The position numbers and the translations under genes are program-made. The notes beneath the pieces are model-generated. The model did not search any database. It was not told the DNA's origin and saw nothing but the letters and a program-made list of their open reading frames with translations. A stretch of 64,000 nt of DNA from Leucocoprinus leucothites (Eukaryota; Basidiomycota; Agaricomycetes; Agaricales; Agaricaceae), in NCBI GenBank assembly GCA_013368445.1, contig JAACJO010000003.1:1984001-2048000 (forward strand). The letters are read 5' to 3'. Position 1 is the stretch's first letter, and each line of letters opens with the position of its first letter. This document shows positions 47,298 through 58,955 of this stretch, one piece after another.

Positions 47298-49730
47298 GGT
47301 ATCTGAGCTTGAGTAGTTTATAAAACTAGTGCTGGTGGTTGTAGTCGAAGGAGTAGTTGGGCGTGTGGAGACCTCCGACAGAGCCGATATTGACAGCGCT
47401 TGGCCACTTTCTTTAGCTTCGGCCAAATCAGCGATCAATTCGAAGGGCCGAATCTTGCCGGAGATATATGAATCCGGAGTGTACTGAGCCCTGTTATGAA
47501 TCGTCGTACTCGGTGGTTTCTCGTGCGGCAGATTGAAGCAGGAACGCGAGTGGGTAAGAAACTCGCCAAGTGTGGTTAAAGAAATGGGGGATTTAAGTGA
47601 CCAGTGCAAAAAATTACGTGTGATTCGTCCCATCAATTCGTGCACGAGTCACTGAATACGATTTAGCACCTGTGGGTTTGCTCAGTGCGGACGCATTCAT
47701 TCCATTTTCCACCCTTGCCTCCAACTACATTGTGTTATTGTGATATTCTCATGGACTCCAGGCGCAAACGCGGTTAACCCTCAAGAGAGGGTTCTATTAC
47801 TCGATGGAATGTGTACAGGTCAAAATTAGTCTCGCTTGCACAAGCCTCTTACTAAGTGTTTCCCCATCAGAGACCACAAGCCTGAGAGTCTGACTGAGGA
47901 AGATGAACACGAGCCTTCGATCACAGGTAGTACGAGTCTGTACTACTCACCATCCTGCTGCAAATGCTATTGCCATGACCGTCAAACCTTTCCAATATTG
48001 ATCAAGGCATCTTGGATCGTGTCAAATAACTATCTTCCCGACTCTCTGATAGGAACGTCCGGAAATAATTACTCTCATAAAAATGGGACGGTTAGAGGGG
48101 CGCTTCCTCTTCCCCTTTCCCCTGTTTCTTATCTGCCGGTGAGACATAAGCACTTAATTGTGTCAACCTGTGTTGATATCCCAAATATCTGGTCCTTGGT
48201 AGATGCTCAAGTACATACCACCGAACGAGACGCGGTGTAGTATTCAGTGTTCGTGCTGACCCTGGTTTGGTAGCCCACGTCATAAATCTGTTTGAGATGT
48301 TGACATAGGCAGGAAACCGGGTACAGACTTCAGAGCACCAGTGGGACACGTTCATTAATAAACAGGGTGAAATGGATGGCACAAGGTTGAAGTAAAGTGG
48401 TATCTGGCACTGCTACAGTCAATGAATCTCCATCATTACTTGCGAGCCGGCTGCCGATGACACTACACAATCAGAACTTATCCCTACAGTTTAATGCTTA
48501 CTTCTGTGCTCGCCTCCAATCTCGTCTTCAAGATAAGAAAACTTCTAGGGCCTGACATCATCAGGCGAGGACCTTTTGGGCACTGACAACAGTTGGTGAA
48601 CCAATATGCTCAGCAAGGAACAATTTCAATCTTATCATTCACGAGGTCTAGACTACAGAAACTTCTTTTCTTGGAACCCCACTCATTTAAGTCCCATCGT
48701 AAACATCAAGGGGAGTGGAGCTGCATGTTAATACCAGGTCTTTCCCCAAATCATTTCACCGTCGGCTGTTTCGCGAACATTCTTGCGGAACTGCTTCGGA
48801 GCCTTAGCAGCGAGCGCCACCAAATGTCCCTATTGATGGTGATGCTTGCTTCAGCCCTCTTGTATTTCTGATTGAGTCTTGGCTTTGAATATTTTAGGGT
48901 AAATCTGCTTAATGTCTGACTTTTCTTTATGTCGGAAAACTTCCGCATGAGGAGTTTTTTTAGGAAACACTCCCTTCAACACACACCTGAAGCTAGTTAT
49001 CGCCCCCGTGGCCCGCGTGCCCAGTCTACTCGAAAGTACCGATAGTCGACTGGCCTCCCTGCCAGTGAGTCCACCAAAGAGCGGTAAAAATAGCTATCGG
49101 AGCGTGAAGTCATATTTTACGGACTCGAACATCATCATGAGAACTTTAACTGTGTTCTGATTCAAAACCTCACGGGTCAAGGGCTGTCAAGGGATTCCCC
49201 AGGTCTCTCCTTAAAGAAATGCCGGTCATCAGCGCGCTCTGCCGTTTTCTTTGTCTCCGATGACAACCACTATCACCAGTTTCCAGCTGCGATGTTGATA
49301 TCGAGTGAAACGGGGGTAGGTCAGGCACGAGCTTTGAGATGCGCCTATCCATCGTCCAATCCCCTCAAGCCTCCTCGAGCTCAACCTGAGAGTCGGGTCA
49401 TAGCTGAACATATTTCTTCCGAAAGTGTATTCCTGATGACTACTTTTAGGGAGAAGAATTTTCGAGTGGAAGTCTTCACTGCACAAATGGCAATGAAACA
49501 AGGAGCATACTGTTATTTTCTTGGTCACCTGTGAACGTCCAATGGTCACGTATTGCATCAGTCTCAGAGGTTCTTGTCTTATCTCAGCGTACCCTCGAAT
49601 AGCCTCCGATGGGGTCTGTGGGTATAAGAAGGAGAGAAAAAGGGAGTGTAAACTGCGGAATCTAGCGAGCTCCTGTCAACTCCAGTTTCCCTTTATCACA
49701 TTCACCAGCATTCTCTACAGTGTCAGAAAC
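47298..49730. other. 2.4-kb intergenic stretch upstream of THI4, no gene seen
   Basis: Scattered frames reach 134 codons (47836-48240, plus) but none shows a motif. The right end is the THI4 promoter, with a TATA-like gtataag near 49622, about 105 nt before the start codon. I looked for the TPP riboswitch cores (ctgaga and a gataatgccagcg-like string) here and in THI4 introns and did not find them. Confidence 0.45.
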
Positions 49731-50933
<1,203 letters not shown>

Positions 50934-51356
50934 CTTTTGGTGATCTCGTCGCTAGAAATTGGATGTAGAGATTCAATTTGAAGTATATAATGCTGCGACA
51001 GTAAACTGCATTGAGCACATTTCCCTATCACCTGCTTCCCGACGTACGGTCAGCCTCGGAGTCTACGTTTCATCACCACTAAACAGTGTATTCCAAAGTT
51101 CATGGATCATCCCCCAGGATAATCCATCAGTCCATCTGACACCTGACACTAGTTGCTGCTCCGGGCTGATGAAAGCCGCCAGTCTTCGAAAATCTTTGAT
51201 CGGCGTGGAGTTTGAATCCCGATTAAAAATGAATCGACATTAAGGGAGTGCAATGCGGGCACGATGTCCTTAGTGGCGTGCGTGTTCAATCGAGCGAAAA
51301 ATTGTGAATAGTGTTGAAACAGGGCTCGGATAAAAATAAGAGTTCAATGAAAAACG
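50934..51356. other. Intergenic between converging genes
   Basis: This lies between the stop codons of THI4 and the orphan gene; only short frames are seen. Confidence 0.45.
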
Positions 51357-52292
51357 CTAGCCAGATGTCTGAACTGCCTGAACTAAACGACCGGAAACCT
51401 GATGCAGGAATCTACGGCCACTCGACATGAACTTTGTCACCGCGAACCAGAGATCTGGGAGCGGTACTACACAGAACTCGCCGACAGGGATATCATTTAG
51501 GGAAAGTAAGCCACGGCGAGTGTTCTGGCAGCCTTTTTCAGCCTGAATGGCTGAAAATAACCTCTCTAAACCGTATTTTTCTGTAGGCATCTCCACATCA
51601 TTTCCGGCATCTGCACCAAGGCACCGTTCGTTGGGAAACAAGATAGAATCTGATGGCGGTGGTAAGGTGAGAAGGTCGAGTGTTGAGCCATCCACGCTGA
51701 GTAGCGAAGAAAAAAAGGACAAGAGAGGTATAGACCGAGGTAGGAGAGGTTGTTGCAGTACGGGAGACTGCTGAGCTCGGTTCAGGGGAATCAAATATAC
51801 GCCGGCCGTTGGAAGGTTAAAAGAATGGGGAGGGATTGTTTTCAGGTTACCGCTCAACACTCCTTGCTTGACCTCATCGTTGTTGAAGGTGATTACAGCT
51901 GGATCAAACGGGATGGGATCTAAACGAGGTCTTTTTCTGAGCTTCCAAATATGTCCCTGAGCATCCGGCCATGAATCCAGAGGAGACTCTGAAGAGCTCA
52001 GAGGTTGCCTCAGAAATAACGGATGCTCGGGCTGCGTAAGAAGAGGGCTATTCTCCAGTGAACCGAGCTCGGAAAACGATATGACGGAAAGAGAAATGTC
52101 ACTCTGTTCAGAGATGTGGGACGAATGGCTCGGGTTCGGGCTCGGGGGTGCAGATGATGGGTGAGGAAAGATGTAGGTCGGTGAATCAGTCAGGTGAATA
52201 GACGGACGCCGACGTGGCGATGGTAGATAAGGAACAGGTGAGGCCGGCACAGGGGGTGCATGGTGACGAGGTGCGGGGTAGTAAGCAGCCAT
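51357..52292 (-). CDS. Intronless orphan protein, unknown function
   Basis: A single open frame of 311 codons, long for an intron-rich genome. The first 85 residues are Pro/Ser/His-rich and probably disordered. From about residue 110 the sequence looks folded and Leu/Pro-rich (WKLRKRPRLDPIPFDPAVITFNNDEVKQGVLSG; later LPTAGVYLIPLNRAQ, IPLLSFFSSLLSVDGSTLDLL, LERLFSAIQAEKGCQ). I recognise no family. The start at MAAYYPAP is the first ATG of the frame. Confidence 0.6.
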   Translation of the reverse strand: MAAYYPAPRHHAPPVPASPVPYLPSPRRRPSIHLTDSPTYIFPHPSSAPPSPNPSHSSHISEQSDISLSVISFSELGSLENSPLLTQPEHPLFLRQPLSSSESPLDSWPDAQGHIWKLRKRPRLDPIPFDPAVITFNNDEVKQGVLSGNLKTIPPHSFNLPTAGVYLIPLNRAQQSPVLQQPLLPRSIPLLSFFSSLLSVDGSTLDLLTLPPPSDSILFPNERCLGADAGNDVEMPTEKYGLERLFSAIQAEKGCQNTRRGLLSLNDIPVGEFCVVPLPDLWFAVTKFMSSGRRFLHQVSGRLVQAVQTSG

Positions 52293-52878
52293 CGGGGGGT
52301 GAAGACAAGTTGATAGCCTTGGCCGAAGGACCCGGAGAATATATTGAATACTTTATATTGGCGTCACCTCTACTGAGGTCTTATCATCACTTCCTCACGT
52401 GCTCATGGGCTCACCATCATCAAGTGCCACAGCCACCTATTCCACTTCAGCCGCAGGAGCTGAGAATATCACCCCTTCTACGTACAGAGCCATCTTTCTT
52501 ATTAATACTTGCTGAGAGATGGCAGTATCAGAGTCCCAGTGCTGTGGTCTCAGTTCCTTCCCGTTCAACTTGTGTGACCTGGCGGCACTCGATTTTATCT
52601 CAATCGCCACTCTTCAAGCAGTTCTGTAATTGAACTAATCGAACTCGCCAGTCAGCATAAAATCTGGAGGGTTGCCGCATTCATGCTACGCCCTCAAACA
52701 ACTTTACCTACGTTGTTGCTGGACTGGTTTCACAACTCCCGCGTGCTGTCTCCAAGAGCGAGTCTCGTCGGCATAACGGGCTATTTGATATAACCTCTTT
52801 GACTTTGGAACTCGTGCCCTCGATATCACCTCTACGTCTGCGTATTTCATAATCAACATCCAATTCTCGACCTCATCC
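52293..52878. promoter_or_regulatory. Divergent promoter region, orphan and seven-transmembrane gene
   Basis: The starts at 52292 (-) and 52879 (+) point away from each other across 586 nt. The plus-strand frame 52214-52633 overlaps the orphan's N-terminus and is not called. Confidence 0.45.
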
Positions 52879-54506
52879 ATGGGCTCCAGTGTACCACTGG
52901 AAATTGTCAGCGGAGTCCTTCAGCGTACGCACGACGCTCCTCTCTTCATCATAGCCACAACCCAACACACCTATATAGGAGACGTCGAATACGACAAGGA
53001 TCTTGGGAACTCTGGACCAGTTCTTCTCAACATTTGGATATATTTCAATTTATTATCAAACAACATTCTCCTACCCATACTGGTCCTTACTATTCTCATA
53101 TCCAGCCAACTTCGTCGGCACGCAACATTTGTCAATCTGTGTTTAACCTGGATACTGTCAGGAGTTTTTTCCCTTTTGTTGTGAGTAAACTTTGCTGAAA
53201 TTTTATTCCCCCAAACGTTGAGACCCGACAGATTTTATGCCCGTCAATATAGAGATTCAGAACCGCCTCGAGTTCTGTGCATTGCACAAGCATCCTTACT
53301 GTTTGGTATTATTCCAATGTGACTGGCTCTCTTCCTCCCAGGTTCGCAAGTACTGACTGCCGCAGGTGGTCAATTGCCGTGGTCGCCTTTTTCTATTATG
53401 TATACAGAAGTTTTCAGGGCCAGAGCAGTCAAACTCATTTTAGACTGCTGACCTGGTGGTTTGTGAGTGACTCCTTCGTCTTTTGCTACTGTTTTCGTTG
53501 TTTAACAGAGGTTCAGATGCTCTCCGGGCCATATTTCTTTCAAATTGCCTTTTCCGTGGCCGCTCTTGTGGTGCGTTCCCGTGTGTTCAGCCCCCAGATG
53601 ATCATCAGATAATCCCCAACATCAGATATCTCTGCGCCATCCAGACCGCGTACTTCGCCGTAAGGGCTTCTTTTACTGTGGTCTTGATTCTCCCTCTCTG
53701 TACGTGCTTCCCTTTCCCGGGATCAATGTTACGAATTTATTCTCGGAAATAGGCTTATGGCTAGAACCATCTTTGTTGCCATATGTGCTGGGTGTACCTT
53801 GATCATAGAAGCCCTGATGCTGCGAACCCTCTACAATGGCCTCGTACATATCCGTCGTATTTCTCCCCGGACCGCTGGAGCAAGATCTATTCGCTCTGCA
53901 CTACCATGGGTCTCACGCGTTCTCATATTCGGCATTTATGTGATTTTGGGACTAGTGTGAGTGCTCATTCGAGTCTTTTGTACCAGTATTATTTTCCTGA
54001 TGAACTCTTGGCAAGTATTAACCTTGCTGCTCTGACAAATCGAAGGAGCGTCTTGCCGCAAATCTATATAGCCACAGGTACGACTATTGAGGGTTTATCG
54101 AGCCGCTTTCTAAGCACTTACCCTTATCGCTGTGCGCAAAAAAAGCGGGCGCTGTCATCTTCATCGTATTTGGTAGTCAAACGGTTCGTGATTCGGGCTC
54201 GAATGGGTTCGAACCATCGATTTCATACTGAAATATGAATAGGAGGTTTTGCGTGTGTGGTTTCCGTGCAGAATATTCTGGCGTGAAAAGCCAAGAAGAG
54301 TTCACAGCCGCCCCCAGAAAAGCTATATCCCTGGACAACAATACGGTGATCAGCATGGGTTTTCTCATGACCCATACGATAGCCACGGAGGCTATGGTCA
54401 ATCATATCCGCCTCGAGACTTCTCGCGAGTCCCATCTTTCACTCTTGATACTCTATTTCCAGCATTCCCAGAACCTGTTCGAGTAGCTACCCACCCAGTT
54501 CTGTGA
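52879..54506 (+). CDS. Seven-transmembrane protein, receptor-like, ligand unknown
   Basis: Nine exons fit one frame: 52879-53180, 53232-53318, 53366-53462, 53511-53570, 53609-53703, 53753-53956, 54016-54077, 54146-54183, 54243-54506; 402 aa. Hydrophobic segments are NIWIYFNLLSNNILLPILVL, FVNLCLTWILSGVFSLLLFY, LCIAQASLLFGIIPMWSIAVVAFFYY, YFFQIAFSVAALV, a segment near SFTVVLILPL, IFVAICAGCTLIIEAL, WVSRVLIFGIYVILGLV and AGAVIFIVFGS, then a cytosolic tail. This layout resembles the seven-helix families expanded in agaricomycetes. It is not an obvious STE3 pheromone receptor. The intron at 53571-53608 is only 38 nt and is needed to avoid a frameshift; if it is not spliced the gene is broken there. 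The tail is Tyr/Gly/Gln/His-rich. Confidence 0.65.
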
Positions 54507-55650
54507 ATTCACACGATGTCCCTCCTTTCATACACTCCGTTGATATTTCCACTCCTCAATTGAGTTCAGTTGAGATCACTCTGCCCAAGTCTGATGGCAG
54601 CAGTGATCGTTTACTCCCCCATGATCTGTGTTTGCGCAGTGCCACTGCAACAAATACCACAAGTCGTGGTCGTATATACGAGCCGTCTATGTATACTATA
54701 GGGTGATCAGCAGGAACTGATCCTTTAATTTCTATGCCGTCTACTTCGTGGTAATGGAAATATGTACGGTCAACCATTCATTGCAATCTATCGTCTTGCT
54801 CAATCACCAGTAGATCCGCAAGTACACCCAAAGCAAACATCCCTTAAACTTCAATAAAACTTCAATGTTCAAACATTTGGCACAAGTAAGGACTCTTAAA
54901 CTCATTGAGATGCACCGTGAGGCATTGTGAGCTCAATCACTATGTACAAATACAATATACTCCCTCCTCCTGACTCGGAAATCTGGACTATCCCATCTGT
55001 CCTATATATTCAGTACCCGACAGGTTCTGTTACGAATGGCCTAGAAAGAGACCACCTCCAATCTACCACAAAAGCCTACCTAGCTGCAATAAATTTGATC
55101 GTGTACCCAGTTCGTTGAATTTCCTCCATCTCCAGTTCGGGACAACATAGTAAATAGGTTAAAATGAGAGTCTCTCCTCCTAGTTGTTCAGGAACACCTC
55201 TCAGGAGCACAATAGCCGGCCAAAGTTAAATCGAGGGCATCAAAGGAGCTATTGTACCAAACTGATGAAAGAACTAATTTGGTGATAGGGAAGGGTTAGC
55301 GAGCTTGAGTCTTTTGCAGACCTGGGGTTCGAAGTTGTCACGATGCCACCGGGTAGGACTTCGAGATCAATACGAAAGTATCTATATAAATTCTGAGTCC
55401 GTTCTTGTCAGTTTGAAGCGGGCCGCGGTGAGGGCTTGCTCTGACACCGAAAGCTTGATTTAGAGACACATATGTAGCACAATTGCAAAAGGCATTGGCA
55501 TGGAAAAAGAAAGGACATTCCGTGTCGTAGAAGTGCTGCATGGGGAGGGAGAACCCATCCTTCCAAAACGAGTTCAGGAGACTTGAGTCGCATTACGTCA
55601 TCTTCATTAAGGCTTGAGCTTGATCTGCTTTCCTCCCTCCGGGTGAACGC
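54507..55650. other. Intergenic, no gene seen
   Basis: About 1.1 kb with no frame above 75 codons that makes sense. The right end must hold the NAS2 promoter. Confidence 0.45.
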
Positions 55651-56465
55651 ATGTCCACATCTTCAAATCCCGCCACAAACCAAGAACAAGCGAACGAAAT
55701 GGGTTTCACACTTCCCTCTCCAACCTCCCCCACTCAAATCGCCCAAACGTTGATCCAAAAGAAAGAAACCATCGAATCCGAATTATCAACACACATCTCT
55801 ATCCTACGCTCTAACAATGTCGACATGAACACACCTCTACTTGATCCTGAAGGTTTCCCAAGATCAGATATAGACATTTGGGCGGTGAGAAAGGCACGAG
55901 TGCGGATCATTGAGTTGAGGAACGACCTGAGGGATATTACGGACGAAATTGGGAAAGCTTTGGAGGGGGTTTACGCTAAACCTACTGCTAGCTCGAGCTC
56001 AGGTTCAGGTTCATCGAATCAGTCTACGCAAGTGCAGCAGCAGATGGATGTAGCGCAGGAGGAGGAAGAGCTAACACCCTTCGCGAGAGTGAACAGCGTC
56101 GCACCTGGAGGTCCCGCTGCGGAAGCTGGTATGCAGAGAGAAGATGCCATACTCAAATTTGGGAACCTCGTCAAGTCGTCCTTTGATCCTCCGTCGTCTC
56201 TAATGCCTTTGGCGGGGCTTGTGTCGCAGAATGAAAATGTAGGTGGTGGTCTATTCTTGTAAACCTCAGGCTAACTATTTCTCTGGGTAGAAACATATAA
56301 TTATACGCGTTCTACGCGCGGGCGAGCAGAAATACTTGACATTGACACCGAGGCAAGGTTGGGGAGGGCGGGGTATGCTTGGGTATGTCTATTATTTCTC
56401 TGGCTTTTCTGATCTTGTTCACTGAGCTTCACTCTAGATGTCATATTGTGCCGTACTCAGGGTAA
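55651..56465 (+). CDS. NAS2: 26S proteasome assembly chaperone Nas2 (PSMD9/p27)
   Basis: Exons 55651-56238, 56291-56382 and 56438-56465; 235 aa. The N-terminal helical region contains QIAQTLIQKKETIESELSTHISIL and FPRSDIDIWAVRKARVRIIELRNDLRDI, which is diagnostic of this family. A Ser-rich linker follows, then a PDZ domain (FARVNSVAPGGPAAEAGMQREDAILKFGN ... LGCHIVPYSG). Nas2 binds Rpt5 and delays its incorporation during assembly of the proteasome base. The final exon is only 28 nt. All introns are GT-AG. Confidence 0.93.
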
Positions 56466-56765
56466 AGGACTAGTTTGTTATATTTTGAGATTGAACTCGT
56501 TCAGATGCTCCCTTTGAGCGGTTTGAGGCCTATATCTATCAAATGTTTTTTATCCATTCATTACCAGCAAAATACTTGCTATGAAAGTATTACAAACTGC
56601 ATTTCCGTCCTATATATGAATGCGATAGATAAACGAGTGGAGATGTTAATTACAATGAAAGAGGGATGAATGCAATGCCAAACCCAACTATAAAGGTATC
56701 CCAATAGAATATCACCGAGGCGCTCCTAAGAGCACCTGTACTACGCACATATCTAACAATCACCA
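56466..56765. other. Intergenic between converging genes
   Basis: 300 nt between the stop codons of NAS2 and TAM41; only AT-rich sequence and short frames are seen. Confidence 0.4.
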
Positions 56766-58419
56766 TCACGAACTCTTCCACCACTTCCCAATTTTCGCGG
56801 AGCTATATTTCAAACTCTTACCCACACCCGCCGTAACAATCCCCTTCAAGCTCTGAACTGTCGCCGGCCCTCTCACGATACTGCTCATCTCCTCGCTTAC
56901 AATCTTCTTCAACACCTCTTCGTCTGCCGCCAACTTCATCCAATACGCATTCTCATCCTCCTTGGCCAGCTCCTCACTCACGCCTTTCTCCAGTGCGAGT
57001 CTTTGCTGCACGCGTACCTTCAGCCCCTGAGGCAACTTCCTCAAATGATAGCTTCGTGCTTTCGGGCTCGTATCCTGTTGGATTTCCCTCTGATGCACAG
57101 GCCAATGGGTCCCAGGGAGTCCAACGACAAGCCTCTGGTAAAGCTCTTTGAACTGTCCATCCTGCTTCCGCACAATGTTCCCAATCTTTCCACGGTTCTC
57201 TGCAGGCAAAATCATTCTTGGATCACCGGAATACGAAATTCCAGCGATGGTTTCGAAAAGGTGTGTCTCGGAGAACGTGTCTGGTAGTGTGAGAAGCGCG
57301 GCTCGTACAGCGGAAGTGAGGTTAACTTGTTGTGTGAGTCGAACCCGGGCATCGTCTTTGATTATTCGTAGGGGTTTATGCATGCGTCCTGCGAGATATA
57401 GTGTCCGCCAATTTAGGAGGTCGTTGCAGAGGTTGTCGATGCTCGTTACACCATATTTAATCACCTGTGGAATGAGAATCACATTGTGTCAGTTCAGTTT
57501 TGTTTTTGGACGGTTACGGTGGTGGCTTGAATCGAAGGTAGAATGAGTGAGGGGTATACGCCGGTGATTGACCCACGGCATCCCCATCTCCCACGCACGC
57601 GACCAGAAAAATCGCAAGGAAAGACAAAGGTAAGGTAAGGGAGGTAACACGAGGCAAGGATGGAAGGCAAAGGGAGAGACAAACGACTGGAAGACTTACG
57701 ACACCATTTATTGGCACATAAGCATTGAACCATACTCCAGGTCCAAGGTCCTGAACTTTGGCAATATAGCCCGACCCAAATGCTCTTGCATGCAGCGGAT
57801 AATGTGCAGGATACTGCTGCATATTCATAGAATGAAAGTGTTCAGGATGCGTCACGGCGAACATAAAGTCCACCATTGGCGCCTTCCCCGTCGCTGCAGT
57901 GATTCCATCCTTCGTACTGAAGTAACCATCTTGTTCAAATACTCCAGAGCCATATGCAAATGCATATCGAATGGGAGCATTGAATTTGGCAACGATGCTT
58001 TCCAATAACGCACGCGTCGAATCAGCTACGGGTAAGAGTTGGTTTCGACCAAACGTAGGTGGCAATCGAGGGAGACGAGCAAGCGTATCTGGGCCATTAG
58101 GGTGTCGACGGGCATGGTTGAGTAATGATGAGGTAGCAGAGGATGGCACAGGTGGAGGGCGGGGTTGTGGATGTGGGTATGATCGGGCTTTGGCATTGGT
58201 CGTACTGGTATTAGGGGATTTGGCAGAAGAACTGGATGATGATGAACTCGAACTTGAACCCGGATTGGATGACTGCTGTTGGGGTAATGGAGGTGGAGGT
58301 GGTACTGGTTCATGACCGCCCACAGCCGATTCAGTTGTTAGCGCACGACGACTAGTGCTGAAGAGGATTACAAGTCGGCTGGAGCGAGGCGGAGTTGTCC
58401 GAAGCGCAGCGGCCAGCAT
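56766..58419 (-). CDS. TAM41: Mitochondrial phosphatidate cytidylyltransferase Tam41
   Basis: Exons 58419-57700 and 57464-56766; 472 aa. The leader MLAAALRTTPPRSSRLVILFSTSRRAL is a mitochondrial targeting sequence. It is followed by a 40-residue Pro/Ser/Gln-rich region with a run of 13 serines, then the Mmp37/Tam41 core: IRYAFAYGSGVFEQ (nucleotidyltransferase GSG), MVDFMFAVTHPEHFHSMNM, YIKYG-like IKYGVTSIDNLCNDLLNWRTLYLAGRMHKPL. Tam41 makes CDP-diacylglycerol from phosphatidate and CTP on the matrix side of the inner membrane, the first committed step to cardiolipin. The only intron (235 nt) is long for this region. Confidence 0.94.
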
Positions 58420-58955
58420 TGCGGATTAACTCAGAATCAGAAGGAAAGGAGAGATAATGGAGGTAGGAGAGATCCCAAATGGCAGCGATGAACCAAAGGA
58501 CCTTTGAAAAAGCGAGTGGTAGTAGGAACAGGAACTCAAAAACTAAATGACACTCACCACTGCGTCTGCCTTCGGCTTGTTGTAAGCACGTGATCTACCC
58601 CGCCCTTCACCAGAAAAAATCAAGTTGGGTTGATTTCCACGCTCAAATTACAAACGACTTGGGCATATGTACAGTACGCGAAGGTCGAATGGGGCTCCTT
58701 GATGGAGAATGGCACATGTTGTCCACTCGGTTTTTGAAAACGCTTAAACCTGTCAGACCACAACGGTACATCACTAATACCATTGCCCCGCCACCATCCT
58801 CAGTGATGGTCCGTCAGTATAGACGTAAGGATCGGTTTTGATCACAAGATTCGTACAGTTCTTAGATGAGCTCTTACAATCCCTACTCGCTCAGTATCTA
58901 GATATTTTCCGAGCTCGAGTTTAAAACAGAGGCGGTATATTGAGATCACGGATCA
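58420..58955. other. Intergenic, promoter side of TAM41
   Basis: This holds the TAM41 promoter and the 3' region of ALG6, which ends at 58956. The plus-strand frame 58590-58841 shows no motif. Confidence 0.45.

Noticed and set aside
47836..48240. 134-codon plus-strand frame
   Set aside because: It has no domain, no conserved-looking blocks and no splice continuation.
47300..49730. TPP riboswitch upstream of THI4
   Set aside because: Neither the ctgaga core nor a gataatgccagcg-like string is present in either orientation by eye.
54185..54240. A tRNA-like T-arm on the minus strand (gatggttcgaacccatt)
   Set aside because: It can form the arm, but no matching acceptor, D-arm or anticodon arm is found at the right distance, and it lies in an intron of the seven-transmembrane gene.
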